Assembly: GCA_017853815.1 (NCBI GenBank)
Contig: JAFMIT010000033.1
Location: forward strand, 1-14,566
Length of the DNA: 14,566 bases
Direction: 5' to 3'
Source: Actinomycetota bacterium
GTDB lineage: Bacteria; Actinomycetota; Actinomycetes; S36-B12; UBA5976
In this document: positions 1-8,174 of the stretch, in pieces
How positions within the stretch are numbered: position 1 is the first letter of the stretch
How the letters are laid out: the number at the start of each line of letters is the position of its first letter
Notes under the pieces: generated by a model
The model's input: only the letters and a program-made list of their open reading frames with translations
Told to the model about the DNA's origin: nothing
Databases searched by the model: none
Translations under genes and position numbers: made by a program

Positions 1-1244
1 CCAGGAAGAATTTCGTCGATACGGGCAAGCAGCTCAGCAATTCCCTCACCGGAATGAGCTGAGACGACAACGGCATTTCGCTCGCGGCGCCGAATTCGAT
101 TAATGGCATCCGGATCTGCTACGTCCGCTTTGTTGATCACGACAAGTTCGGGAATCTTGGATGCATCGATTTCGGACAAGACTTCGCGCACTGCGGCCAA
201 CTGTTCTTCTGGTGCCTCGTCTGAGCCATCGACTATGTGAAGAATGACGTCCGCTTGTGACACCTCTTCAAGAGTCGATCGAAAAGCTTCAACAAGTTGG
301 TGCGGCAGATGTCGAACGAATCCGACCGTATCGGCCAACGTGAAATCGCGGCCTGAAGGAGTTCGAGCTTTCCGGACAGTCGGATCGAGAGTCGCAAAAA
401 GCGCGTCTTCCACCATGGCTCCTGCGCCAGTGAGCCGATTGAGAAGGGACGATTTACCGGCGTTCGTGTAACCCGCAATCGCTACCTGCGGAATGCCACT
501 GCGGCGGCGAGCACTGCGTTGAGTTGTTCGAACTTTGCCCATGTCTTTGAGTTCGCGGCGCAATTTCGCCATCTGATCCCGGACGCGGCGACGATCGGTT
601 TCGAGTTTGGTCTCGCCAGGTCCGCGGGTGCCAACACCGCCCGTACCGCCACCGGCACGACCGCCTGCCTGACGGCTAAGAGCTTCACCCCAACCACGCA
701 GGCGCGGCAGCATGTACTCCATTTGGGCCAGCGACACTTGAGCCTTGCCTTCGCGGCTGCGCGCGTGCTGGGCGAAAATATCGAGAATCAGCCACGTGCG
801 GTCAACGACTTTGACTTTGATTGTCTCTTCGAGCTTTCGAAGCTGGCTCGGAGTGAGTTCGCCATCGCAGATCACTGTGTCAGCACCCTCGGCCACGACA
901 ATCTCCCGCAGTTCCTTGACTTTGCCGGAGCCAATAAAGGTGGCGGAGTCAGGTGCCTCCCGACGTTGAATCAGCGCCGACACCACTGTGCAGCCCGCTG
1001 TCTCAGCGAGCCGAGCGAGTTCGGTCATTGATCGTTCGGCTTCGCCGAGTGAGCCTTGAGTCCAGACACCAACCAAAACGACACGTTCGAGCAGAAGTTT
1101 TCGATACTCAACCTCAGTGATGTCTTCGAGCTCTGTCGAGAGACCTTCAACGCGACGCAGGGCTCGACGCTCTTCGCGCTCGTAATCGCCCTTCTCGAGA
1201 TCAAATCTGTCGAGATCAGCGGTATCGCGAGAGGAATCGCTCAT
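1..1244 (-). CDS. hflX: GTPase HflX, 3' end cut by window edge
   Basis: HflX is a ribosome-associated GTPase that splits stalled or hibernating 70S ribosomes after stress. I translated 414 complete codons from the ATG at 1244; the C-terminus lies beyond base 1. The N-terminal HflX domain has ERVVLVGV (53-60) and FIGSGKVKEL (103-112). A glycine-rich linker leads to GTRGPGETKLETD (205-217). The G domain shows the P-loop GYTNAGKSS (258-266), DTVGF (305-309) for G3, NKAD (371-374) for G4 and SAHSG (395-399) for G5. All motifs look intact. Its ATG overlaps the dapF stop as ATGA, so translation is probably coupled. The reading frame is open throughout. The family call is very safe; what follows it (lexA/nrdR in many actinobacteria) cannot be seen. 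Confidence 0.96.
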   Translation of the reverse strand, partial: MSDSSRDTADLDRFDLEKGDYEREERRALRRVEGLSTELEDITEVEYRKLLLERVVLVGVWTQGSLGEAERSMTELARLAETAGCTVVSALIQRREAPDSATFIGSGKVKELREIVVAEGADTVICDGELTPSQLRKLEETIKVKVVDRTWLILDIFAQHARSREGKAQVSLAQMEYMLPRLRGWGEALSRQAGGRAGGGTGGVGTRGPGETKLETDRRRVRDQMAKLRRELKDMGKVRTTQRSARRRSGIPQVAIAGYTNAGKSSLLNRLTGAGAMVEDALFATLDPTVRKARTPSGRDFTLADTVGFVRHLPHQLVEAFRSTLEEVSQADVILHIVDGSDEAPEEQLAAVREVLSEIDASKIPELVVINKADVADPDAINRIRRRERNAVVVSAHSGEGIAELLARIDEILP

Positions 1245-2089
1245 CGAAGCAGGCCCTCATCGATCGTGCCCGTGGCCACAATCACAGCGGGGCCACTGAG
1301 GGTCATAATCCCGCGTTCATCTTCTTCAACGTAGACCGTGCCACCCGGCACATCGACCCGAATGCGCGCACCAAGATCGGCGCCTTGATGTCGACTCGCC
1401 GCCCACGCGGCCGCGCACGCTCCGGTTCCGCACGAAAGAGTTTCGCCAACCCCGCGTTCAAAAACTCGCATCTCGATATGAGTTGGACCGAGGGCACGGA
1501 CGAACTCGACGTTGGTGCCATGCGGGTATGCGGAAGCGGGAAGCACGTTCGGCATGTCTAGAAGCGAGCCGGCATCCTCGAGAGAATCCACGAATGCCAC
1601 TGCATGCGGGTTGGGCAGCAACACGCCTACCGCGCTCCAAGTGCGCTCCCCCACGTGGATGGACAGGGGCTGAGTTGTATCGACTGGCGCGGATCCGCCC
1701 ATCGTGACGGCGTATTCGCCCTCGCCGAGAACCGTGACTCGCTTCGTGCCACCGCGCGTCGCGACATGGAATTCGTCAGCAACCACTCGACCCGTGACCC
1801 TTAAGAAATGCGCAAACACGCGCACACCGTTTCCGCACATTTCGGCAATCGAGCCATCAGCATTGCGATAGTCCATAAACCACTCGGCAACGCTTGCCTG
1901 CGCTACCACATCAGCTTCGTTCGCTAGCGCGGTTGGCACTACTCGCAAAAGTCCGTCGCCGCCAATGCCGAAATGGCGATCAGTCAGCCGCCGGACCACC
2001 GTCGCAGAGATTTCAAGCTGCCCCGCGTCATCAGCGAGAATGACAAAATCATTTCCCGTGCCGTGACCCTTGGCGAATGCGACTGTCAT
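1241..2089 (-). CDS. dapF: Diaminopimelate epimerase
   Basis: DapF interconverts LL- and meso-diaminopimelate in the cytoplasm, the penultimate step to lysine and the source of meso-DAP for peptidoglycan. The protein is 282 aa, a normal family length. It has the N-terminal FAKGHGTGNDF signature (5-15) and both catalytic cysteines: C85 in MCGNGVRVF (84-92) and C220 in SCGTGACAAA (219-228). GIGGDG (41-46) and ERGVGET (211-217) are also typical. I chose the ATG at 2089 because homologues start just before the FAKGHGTGND motif. A longer in-frame version from 2188 would add 33 unlike residues and overlap the upstream glycosyltransferase by nearly 100 bp. Only 4 bp separate it from the upstream glycosyltransferase stop, and it overlaps hflX by 4 bp. 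Confidence 0.97.
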   Translation of the reverse strand: MTVAFAKGHGTGNDFVILADDAGQLEISATVVRRLTDRHFGIGGDGLLRVVPTALANEADVVAQASVAEWFMDYRNADGSIAEMCGNGVRVFAHFLRVTGRVVADEFHVATRGGTKRVTVLGEGEYAVTMGGSAPVDTTQPLSIHVGERTWSAVGVLLPNPHAVAFVDSLEDAGSLLDMPNVLPASAYPHGTNVEFVRALGPTHIEMRVFERGVGETLSCGTGACAAAWAASRHQGADLGARIRVDVPGGTVYVEEDERGIMTLSGPAVIVATGTIDEGLLR

Positions 2090-2093
2090 GTGC

Positions 2094-3218
2094 CTAGCGT
2101 AAGCCGTGCCCGATGGCGGCTTCGTACGCACGTTGAACCTGTGCGAGAGCCAACTCCCACGTGTTGAGTGGCGGATGCAGCCGCGCATACTCGCGCATCG
2201 CCTTCAACACTTCAGGCCGTTCAACAAGGTGGATGAGACGCGCTTTGACTCCCGCGTCGGACGGCTCGAGGTAGCCGTCAGTTCCAGAAGTGATGAATTC
2301 GCTAAAGCCATTACCGGCCCGCCCCAGCACTGGAAGGCCAGCAGCCCGAGCTTCGATAGCAGCAAGTCCAAAAGATTCGCGCACACTCAACTGAATGAAT
2401 GCAGAACTCTGTGCATACAGGTTCGCCAACGTAGCGCGGTCGACGCGACCTGGAAGGTTTACGGTGTTCTCGATGCCGAGCTGGCGGACGCGCGCACGCG
2501 CTCGTTCTAGCGCCGGACCGTTACCCACGATGGTCAAGGAGGGGCAGTCATCACCCAAGACAGCCTTCAATTGCGCCATCATTTCAATCAACGGCAATAC
2601 CCGTTTGCGGGGCGCGAACCGCGTCGCTGACACCAGGCGCAATGGCCCTGTCAGATCTTCAACCGGATGTAATGGAGCCCATCCATCAAGGTCGACTCCG
2701 TTGCTCGTGATGAAGACTTCTGCAGCAGGAAGCGAAGCTGCTTGAGCGACGGGCAGCGCCGCGGCAGTGCTCACTGCGGTGAGCACTGTCCAGTTCGACC
2801 AGCCGACCAATCGATTCGCGAGCCAGAAGAGTCTTCGGGCGACTGGTCCCCACATCGAATGGACCGTTGTGATGACCGGTAAACCCGCGCCCCGCGCAGC
2901 TCGAATACCTGACCACGAGTAGAAACTCACAGAACCAACATGCACATGAACGACGTCCGGCTTGACCTCACTCACAACCTGACTCAGCACCCTGAAACCT
3001 CGAGGATGCAAGGGCAGATCTGCCGGCAACGGAAAGCCGTGGCGGTGAATCTGCACCCCGCCTGCGAGTTCTGGTTGGTCGCGTGTCTCGGTGCGGGTGG
3101 CGGTGATGATGTGCACTTCGTGGCCCTGAGCCTGTTGCGCTCGTGCCAGACCGTCCACCTGCACTTCGATGCCACCGAGCCTTGGCAGGTAGCAATCCGC
3201 GATGTGAACGATGCGCAC
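2094..3218 (-). CDS. GT4-family glycosyltransferase
   Basis: A 374-aa GT-B fold glycosyltransferase of family GT4 that should transfer a sugar from a nucleotide-sugar donor; the acceptor is unknown. The N-terminal acceptor domain begins with RIVHIADCYLPRLGGIE (2-18), including the usual GG near the donor site. In the donor domain I see R200 and K205 (SATRFAPRKRV), VGNGP (231-235), and the E-x7-E signature ESFGLAAIEARAAGLPV (281-297, E281 and E289). No signal peptide or membrane helix is evident, so it probably acts at the cytoplasmic face. The start is GTG at 3218, 40 bp from the divergent PIG-L deacetylase. It lacks the N-terminal signature I associate with MshA, so I do not call it a mycothiol enzyme. 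A cell-envelope or glycolipid role is possible but not shown. It lies 4 bp upstream of dapF. Confidence 0.88.
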   Translation of the reverse strand: MRIVHIADCYLPRLGGIEVQVDGLARAQQAQGHEVHIITATRTETRDQPELAGGVQIHRHGFPLPADLPLHPRGFRVLSQVVSEVKPDVVHVHVGSVSFYSWSGIRAARGAGLPVITTVHSMWGPVARRLFWLANRLVGWSNWTVLTAVSTAAALPVAQAASLPAAEVFITSNGVDLDGWAPLHPVEDLTGPLRLVSATRFAPRKRVLPLIEMMAQLKAVLGDDCPSLTIVGNGPALERARARVRQLGIENTVNLPGRVDRATLANLYAQSSAFIQLSVRESFGLAAIEARAAGLPVLGRAGNGFSEFITSGTDGYLEPSDAGVKARLIHLVERPEVLKAMREYARLHPPLNTWELALAQVQRAYEAAIGHGLR

Positions 3219-3258
3219 TGGTCAAACCTAAAGGGTCTGCGACGGGCAAGATACGCAC
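3219..3258. promoter_or_regulatory. Divergent promoter region, GT4 / PIG-L
   Basis: These 40 bp are the only space between the divergent GT4 and PIG-L start codons, so both upstream promoters must lie here or reach into coding sequence. On the minus strand TAGGTT lies 8 bases before the GTG, and on the plus strand AGATAC lies 5 bases before the ATG. Both could be -10 elements of leaderless transcripts. Neither start has a clear Shine-Dalgarno sequence. No convincing -35 boxes were seen, so this is inference from spacing. Confidence 0.4.
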
Positions 3259-4071
3259 ATGGCCACCATTGTGTTCGTGCACGCGCATCCTGACGATGAG
3301 GCCATTCTCACCGCGGGAACAATGAAAGCCCTGGTTCTCGCTGGTCATCGGGTCGTGCTGATGCTTGCCACAGATGGCGCCGCAGGTCTCACTTCTTCGG
3401 CACTGTCCCCCGGACTTGGCGATCAGCGACTGCGCGAGGCTGACGCAGCTGCCGCGGCGCTGGGAGTCTCAGACAGATTGTGGCTTGGCTATGGCGATTC
3501 GGGTTTAGACGGAAATGCCTCAATCGATCCCAGTTCGCAAACTTTGTGTAGCGTCGATGTATCCGTGGCGGCCGAGCGTTTAGCGACCGCACTGCGCGAA
3601 CATCACGCTGACATCGTCGTTGGTTACGACCGCAACGGGGGTTACGGCCACCCTGACCATAAGCGGGTGCACCAGATTGTTCACACAGCTGCCGACCTCG
3701 CCAACATCCCAACCGTGTTCGAGGCGACTCTTAGCCGCGAAGTAATCATCAGAACAATTGCGCCGATCGCAGCCCTCGGCGCCCTGCTCAACATCAGTGC
3801 CATCACCAACATCTCGCATGGATTCAGCACTCTGTCTGAAATAAGCCACCGCGTGGATGTCTCGCTGTTTCTCGATTCAAAACGTGCGGCCATGCAAGCG
3901 CATGCTTCGCAGACCGTCGGTGGCGGCGTACCTCGGACTCTGCAAGTGTTTCTTGGTCTTCCGAAATGGCTTTTCACGCGACTACTAGGAACAGAGTTCT
4001 ACATCCAGACCCGCGGGGATCATCACGAGAATGCCATCGCTCGACTTGCCCAAACGTCAGTGCTGAAGTAA
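3259..4071 (+). CDS. PIG-L family zinc deacetylase
   Basis: A 270-aa member of the PIG-L/LmbE family, whose characterised members (MshB, BshB, PIG-L) remove N-acetyl groups from GlcNAc-linked substrates using a divalent metal. The AHPDDE motif is at 9-14: H10 and D13 would bind zinc and D12 would be the general base. The second signature GYDRNGGYGHPDH (122-134) supplies the third metal ligand, H134. HASQ (215-218) is another family feature. After residue about 165 the sequence contains hydrophobic stretches (168-182 and 228-243) but no clear transmembrane helix and no signal peptide. It is the only plus-strand gene in the window, diverging from the GT4 gene and converging on miaA 18 bp away. 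The neighbouring glycosyltransferase suggests a shared glycoconjugate, as an inference. The substrate cannot be read from the sequence. Confidence 0.9.
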   Translation: MATIVFVHAHPDDEAILTAGTMKALVLAGHRVVLMLATDGAAGLTSSALSPGLGDQRLREADAAAAALGVSDRLWLGYGDSGLDGNASIDPSSQTLCSVDVSVAAERLATALREHHADIVVGYDRNGGYGHPDHKRVHQIVHTAADLANIPTVFEATLSREVIIRTIAPIAALGALLNISAITNISHGFSTLSEISHRVDVSLFLDSKRAAMQAHASQTVGGGVPRTLQVFLGLPKWLFTRLLGTEFYIQTRGDHHENAIARLAQTSVLK

Positions 4072-4075
4072 CTAA

Positions 4076-4100
4076 CGCTGCTGAACTAACTAACGCAGCG
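4076..4100. terminator. Stem-loop between convergent PIG-L and miaA
   Basis: CGCTGC (4076-4081) pairs perfectly with GCAGCG (4095-4100) around a 13-base loop. It overlaps the 3' end of miaA and begins just after the PIG-L stop. The loop carries ACTAAC repeats that supply stop codons. It could act as a weak terminator in both directions, but there is no T-tract on either side and the stem is only 6 bp. Confidence 0.3.
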
Positions 4101-5007
4101 CTGTGGCGATGATGGCGCTGGCATCCGCCAGCAAAGAAGGGCGATTCCCCTCCAGCCACACATTGGCGTGATCGCGGTTGAACCACTGCATCTGACGCTT
4201 CGAAAACTTCACCGTTGCGTGCGCGATAAGCGCTTGTGCATCGTCACGGGTCAGCTCACCTGCATTAAACAGACTTACTTCTCGATAACCAAGCGCCTTT
4301 GATGCAGTCGGAGTCGACTGCAGTCCAGCGCGGTCAAGCAGCGCAACTTCCTCCGGCCAACCAGCGTCGAACATCACCGACGTTCTTGTGGCGATGCGCT
4401 GAGCGATCTCTTCACGATTGGCTGCAAGCGCAATACGAACGTCGCGATACATAGGAGACGCATCAGGAATGGTCGCTTGAAAGGGTGCACCTGTCAGTTC
4501 GTTCACTTCTAGCGCGCGAACGACGCGACGGGAGTTGCCCGGCAAGATGACTGCTGCAGCCACAGGATCAACCTCAGCCAACAGACGGTGTAGCCAATCC
4601 TCGCCATGCTCCATCAGAAGATCGTTGTACTTCTGCCGAATCTCGGGATGAGTTGCAGGAATATTCAATTCGTCCAAGACAGCACGAACATAAAGGCCAC
4701 TGCCACCTACGCAGATTGCGAGCTTGCCGCGCGACGTGATGTCTGCGATTGCGGCATGTGCCCATTGTTGAAAATCCGAGACTGATGCATTGAAGTCAAT
4801 ATCGACGACATCAATCAGGTGATGTGCAACCTGAGCCAATTCTGAAGCAGTCGGCTTCGCAGTCCCAATGTCCATGCCTCGATAAATCTGATACGCATCG
4901 AGATTGACGATTTCTGCATCGAACCTGTCCGCAAGCGCCAGCGAGAGTTTGGTCTTGCCGGAAGCTGTAGGGCCGACAATGCTCACGACCTGCAGCGCAG
5001 CAGTCAC
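4090..5007 (-). CDS. miaA: tRNA dimethylallyltransferase (MiaA)
   Basis: MiaA transfers a dimethylallyl group from DMAPP to N6 of A37 in tRNAs reading U-starting codons, making i6A37, the substrate of MiaB. From the GTG at 5007 the protein is 305 aa. It has the P-loop GPTASGKT (12-19), D37 in the conserved NLDAYQIYRGMDIGTAKP stretch (35-52), a GGSGLYVRA substrate-channel motif, and the C-terminal KFSKRQMQWF (267-276). I chose GTG 5007 because it falls one base after the folD stop. The ATG at 5061 would overlap folD by 53 bp and add 18 unlike residues. No strong ribosome-binding site is visible, so translation is probably coupled to folD. The MiaB gene, acting one step later, is upstream in the same run with purU and folD between them. 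Confidence 0.95.
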   Translation of the reverse strand: MTAALQVVSIVGPTASGKTKLSLALADRFDAEIVNLDAYQIYRGMDIGTAKPTASELAQVAHHLIDVVDIDFNASVSDFQQWAHAAIADITSRGKLAICVGGSGLYVRAVLDELNIPATHPEIRQKYNDLLMEHGEDWLHRLLAEVDPVAAAVILPGNSRRVVRALEVNELTGAPFQATIPDASPMYRDVRIALAANREEIAQRIATRTSVMFDAGWPEEVALLDRAGLQSTPTASKALGYREVSLFNAGELTRDDAQALIAHATVKFSKRQMQWFNRDHANVWLEGNRPSLLADASAIIATALR

Positions 5008-5008
5008 G

Positions 5009-5860
5009 TTAGTTCCGGCTTCGCTCAGCAGACTCGACCACGTTTGCAATGAGCATCGCACGGGTCATCGGTCCAGTGCCGCCCGGCATAGGGGCAACAA
5101 AACCCGCTACCTCATGAACCGACGGATGTAAGTCCCCCAACAAGCCTGCATCGGTGCGCGTGATGCCCACGTCCAACAATGCGGCACCTGGCTTGATCAT
5201 GTCGCTAGTGATCATGTGCGCAACACCTGCCGCGGCGACGACAATATCTGCGCGGCGAAGATGTTCAGCAAGTCCTTTGGTGCCTGTATGGCACAGGGTC
5301 ACCGTGGCGTTCTCGGTACGACGAGTGAGCAGAAGCCCGAGAGGTCGCCCTACGGTGACTCCGCGGCCGACGATGGCCACTTCGGCACCATCGAGATTGA
5401 CGCCGTACTCACGAAGAAGCTCTACACAACCTCGCGGCGTGCACGGCAGTGGTGCATCGATGCCGAGGACCAATCTGCCGAGATTCATGGGATGCAGGCC
5501 GTCGGCGTCCTTATCCGGATCCATTGCTTCGAGCACAACGTTTGAGTTGATCCCACGCGGAAGCGGAAGCTGAACGATGTAACCAGTGCATTCAGGAGCG
5601 GCATTGAGATCAGCCACCGCTGCGAGCACATCAGCCTGCGTTGCGGTCTCCGGAAGGTCGATGCGGATGCTGGCGATTCCAACCTCGGCACAATCGCGGT
5701 GCTTGCCACCGACATAGGAGACAGAGCCTGGGTCTTCACCCACTAGCACTGTCGCAAGCCCAGGGGTAATGCCCTGCTCGCGCAGTGCCGCAACTCGCGC
5801 AGCGAGGTTGGCTTTGACTCGTGAAGCTGTCAGCTTGCCGTCAAGAATTACTGCGCTCAC
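5009..5860 (-). CDS. folD: Bifunctional methylene-THF dehydrogenase/cyclohydrolase
   Basis: FolD oxidises 5,10-methylene-THF with NADP+ and hydrolyses the product to 10-formyl-THF, supplying formyl groups for purines and initiator tRNA. The protein is 283 aa, full family length. Catalytic-site residues Y49 and K53 sit in SYVGGKHRDC (48-57). QLPLP is at 97-101, DKDADG at 116-121, the NADP-binding loop GRGVTVGRP at 165-173 and PGGTGPMT at 259-266. The start is GTG at 5860 with a good ribosome-binding site. It lies 8 bp after purU, whose product hydrolyses the 10-formyl-THF that FolD makes, and one base before miaA, so the genes are almost certainly co-transcribed. Confidence 0.97.
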   Translation of the reverse strand: MSAVILDGKLTASRVKANLAARVAALREQGITPGLATVLVGEDPGSVSYVGGKHRDCAEVGIASIRIDLPETATQADVLAAVADLNAAPECTGYIVQLPLPRGINSNVVLEAMDPDKDADGLHPMNLGRLVLGIDAPLPCTPRGCVELLREYGVNLDGAEVAIVGRGVTVGRPLGLLLTRRTENATVTLCHTGTKGLAEHLRRADIVVAAAGVAHMITSDMIKPGAALLDVGITRTDAGLLGDLHPSVHEVAGFVAPMPGGTGPMTRAMLIANVVESAERSRN

Positions 5861-5865
5861 GGTTG

Positions 5866-5870
5866 CTCCT
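5866..5870 (-). promoter_or_regulatory. folD ribosome-binding site fused to purU stop
   Basis: On the minus strand TAGGAGCAACC precedes the folD GTG. The purU stop codon TAG supplies the first bases of the AGGAG core, so the ribosome-binding site and the upstream stop share bases. This supports GTG 5860 as the folD start and implies coupling with purU. Confidence 0.7.
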
Positions 5871-6720
5871 ACTTAAAGATGATGGTGCGGTCGCCCGACA
5901 AATACACCCGATGCTCAGAATGCCATCGCACTGCTCGCGCAAGCGCTTGTGCTTCGACGTCTCTACCGACGGCCGCGAGCTGTTCAGGCGTATGCGCATG
6001 GTCCACGCGGGCAACTTCTTGTTCGATGATTGGACCTTCATCCAGATCTCGAGTCACGTAATGCGCGGTAGCACCAATTAATTTCACACCGCGCTCGTGC
6101 GCCTGATGGTAGGGCTTGGCCCCCTTGAACGATGGCAAGAAGGAGTGGTGAATATTGATGATGCTTCCAGAATATTCCCGACAGAAATCGTCAGACAAAA
6201 TCTGCATGTAGCGAGCAAGAACAATCAAGTCAATGGCGTTCTCCGCAACAAGTTCGCGAAGCCGTGCTTCTGACTCAGCTTTCGTGTCGGCAGTGACCGG
6301 AACGTGCACAAAAGGAATCCCGTACCAAGCGGCCATTTCTTCGAGATCACGGTGATTGCTCACAATCAACGGAATCTCCACATCCAGCGCACCTGATCGG
6401 TGCCGGAATAGAAGATCGTTGAGGCAGTGCTCATACTGGCTTACCATCAGCATCACGCGCTCTTTGCGGGTGGTGTCAACCAGTTTCCAATTCATTTTGA
6501 ATCGATCCGCGACTGCAGCAAACGCGCCGCGAACGTTTTCGAGATTTGTCGCAGCACTCACATCAAACGCTACGCGCATGAAGAACAACTGTGTGTCTCG
6601 ATCCTCATATTGCTGACTTTCCGTGATGTTTCCACCGACCGTCACAATGAAGGAACTAACTGAATGAACAATGCCTGGCTGGTCTGGGCACGAAAAGCCA
6701 AGCGTGAGTGACTGCGTCAT
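5869..6720 (-). CDS. purU: Formyltetrahydrofolate deformylase
   Basis: PurU hydrolyses 10-formyl-THF to formate and THF, rebalancing one-carbon pools. The protein is 283 aa. An N-terminal ACT-type domain (about 4-80) begins LTLGFSCPDQPGIVHSVS, as in PurU proteins that respond to methionine and glycine. The formyl-hydrolase domain (about 88-275) carries the catalytic triad by family alignment: N189 and H191 in INIHHSFLPSFKGA (188-201) and D227 in TRDLDEGPII (223-232). ARYMQILS (169-176) is also typical. The ACT domain and the HHSFLPSF form separate it from the related PurN, which lacks the ACT domain. Its ATG overlaps the miaB stop as ATGA, and folD follows after 8 bp. Confidence 0.96.
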   Translation of the reverse strand: MTQSLTLGFSCPDQPGIVHSVSSFIVTVGGNITESQQYEDRDTQLFFMRVAFDVSAATNLENVRGAFAAVADRFKMNWKLVDTTRKERVMLMVSQYEHCLNDLLFRHRSGALDVEIPLIVSNHRDLEEMAAWYGIPFVHVPVTADTKAESEARLRELVAENAIDLIVLARYMQILSDDFCREYSGSIINIHHSFLPSFKGAKPYHQAHERGVKLIGATAHYVTRDLDEGPIIEQEVARVDHAHTPEQLAAVGRDVEAQALARAVRWHSEHRVYLSGDRTIIFK

Positions 6721-8174
6721 GACTGAGGGCTCCGAACTCCGAGGCTACCGATTTGAAGGAGAGAAGGCTGTGGTGCGGCCTGCGAATTTTCCCACGCGTC
6801 ACCCGCTCGGGTGCGCCGGAGCGTCACGTCCGTGTCAGCCAACAAGTGATACGGCGCCGCGTACGTGACGGTGGCAGAAAGCATGTCGCCAGGTCGAACA
6901 TCGAGACCTTCAGGACGTGCCACGTGCACGAGGCGGTAGTCCTTTGAGCGTCCAGAGAGTCGCAAGGTGGTTTCGTCCTTCTTGCCTTCGCCATCGGCAA
7001 TCAGCACTTCCACTCGCTGTCCCACAAGTTTCTTGTTCTCATCCCACGTGATGCCGTTGGCTAACGCCACCAACCGATCAAACCGTTCGGTGACGACGTC
7101 AGCCGGGATCTGGTCTGGCATTTCGGCAGCAGGCGTTCCGGGTCGTTTTGAGTACTGGAAGGTGAATGCCGCCGCGAACCGTGCCTGCCGAACTACCTCA
7201 AGCGTGCCTTCAAAATCTTCTTCGGTTTCGCCGGGGAATCCAACAATGATGTCGGTGGTAATGGCCGCATCTGGCATCGCCTTGCGTACTCTCTCGATAA
7301 TTCCGAGATAACGCTCCTGCCGATAGGAACGCTTCATGGCGGCGAGAATGCGGTCGCTCCCTGACTGAAGTGGCATGTGCAATTGGTGCATCACGTTGTG
7401 AGTTTCTGCCATCGCCGCAATGACATCATCGCTGAATTCTTTAGGGTGGGGGCTCGTGAATCTCACGCGCTCAAGGCCTTCGATGTCGCCACAAGCGCGC
7501 AGCAACTTCGAAAACGCTTCGCGATCACCGAACTCGACGCCATAGGCATTCACATTTTGGCCGAGCAACGTAATCTCGATGACCCCCTGGTCGACGAGCA
7601 TACGAACTTCGTTGAGGATGTCACCGGGGCGACGATCTTTCTCTTTGCCTCGCAACGCAGGCACGATGCAGAACGTGCAGGTGTTGTTACAGCCAACGCT
7701 GACACTCACCCACGCGGAATAGGCGCTGTCGCGCTTGCTCGGCAGGGTGCTCGGGAACGCTTCGAGAGATTCGGCGATCTCAATCTGCGCTTCCCGCTCG
7801 ATTCTTGCCCGCTCAAGCAAGACTGGCAGCGCCGCGAGGTTGTGCGTACCAAACACCGCATCAACCCACGGTGCCCGTTTGATGATGATTCCCTGATCCT
7901 TTTGAGCGAGGCAACCGCCAACCGCTATTTGCAGGTCAGGATTTTCGAGTTTGAGTGCTCGCAGCTGGCCAAGGTTTCCGTAAAGCTTGTTGTCCGCATT
8001 TTCACGAACGGCGCAGGTGTTGAGGACAATCACATCCGCTGGTTCGTCACCGACCTGGCGCACCATGCCTTCGGCCTCAAGCAGGCCGGCAAGTCGCTCA
8101 CTGTCATGAACGTTCATCTGGCAGCCGAAAGTACGCACTTCGTACGTGCGAACTCGTTCAGTCAGATTGCTCAT
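6717..8174 (-). CDS. miaB: tRNA-2-methylthio-N6-dimethylallyladenosine synthase (MiaB)
   Basis: MiaB is a radical-SAM enzyme that adds a methylthio group to i6A37 of tRNA, giving ms2i6A37. The 485-aa protein has the N-terminal methylthiotransferase domain with cluster cysteines C18 (FGCQMN), C54 (LNTCAVRENA) and C88 (VGGCLAQ). The radical-SAM core has C162, C166 and C169 in GCNNTCTFC (161-169), followed by VPALRGKEKDRRP, which separates MiaB from RimO. A TRAM RNA-binding domain covers about 383-455. The last 30 residues are a probably disordered tail. The ATG at 8174 has an in-frame stop 15 bases upstream. It is preceded by CCTCCT, the reverse of a Shine-Dalgarno core, so initiation may be leaderless or otherwise independent of one. 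purU overlaps its stop codon. Confidence 0.97.
   Translation of the reverse strand: MSNLTERVRTYEVRTFGCQMNVHDSERLAGLLEAEGMVRQVGDEPADVIVLNTCAVRENADNKLYGNLGQLRALKLENPDLQIAVGGCLAQKDQGIIIKRAPWVDAVFGTHNLAALPVLLERARIEREAQIEIAESLEAFPSTLPSKRDSAYSAWVSVSVGCNNTCTFCIVPALRGKEKDRRPGDILNEVRMLVDQGVIEITLLGQNVNAYGVEFGDREAFSKLLRACGDIEGLERVRFTSPHPKEFSDDVIAAMAETHNVMHQLHMPLQSGSDRILAAMKRSYRQERYLGIIERVRKAMPDAAITTDIIVGFPGETEEDFEGTLEVVRQARFAAAFTFQYSKRPGTPAAEMPDQIPADVVTERFDRLVALANGITWDENKKLVGQRVEVLIADGEGKKDETTLRLSGRSKDYRLVHVARPEGLDVRPGDMLSATVTYAAPYHLLADTDVTLRRTRAGDAWENSQAAPQPSLLQIGSLGVRSPQS

Noticed and set aside
519..1031. 170-codon plus-strand frame opposite hflX
   Set aside because: The minus strand encodes intact HflX with all G motifs; the frame is its shadow.
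2094..4071. GT4 and PIG-L as MshA/MshB of mycothiol synthesis
   Set aside because: The glycosyltransferase N-terminus lacks the MshA signature and the genes are divergent; no MshC or MshD is nearby.
5345..5371. FolD NADP loop reads GRG instead of the GRS of E. coli FolD
   Set aside because: The GRGVTVGRP form is usual in actinobacterial FolD proteins, so it is not an oddity.
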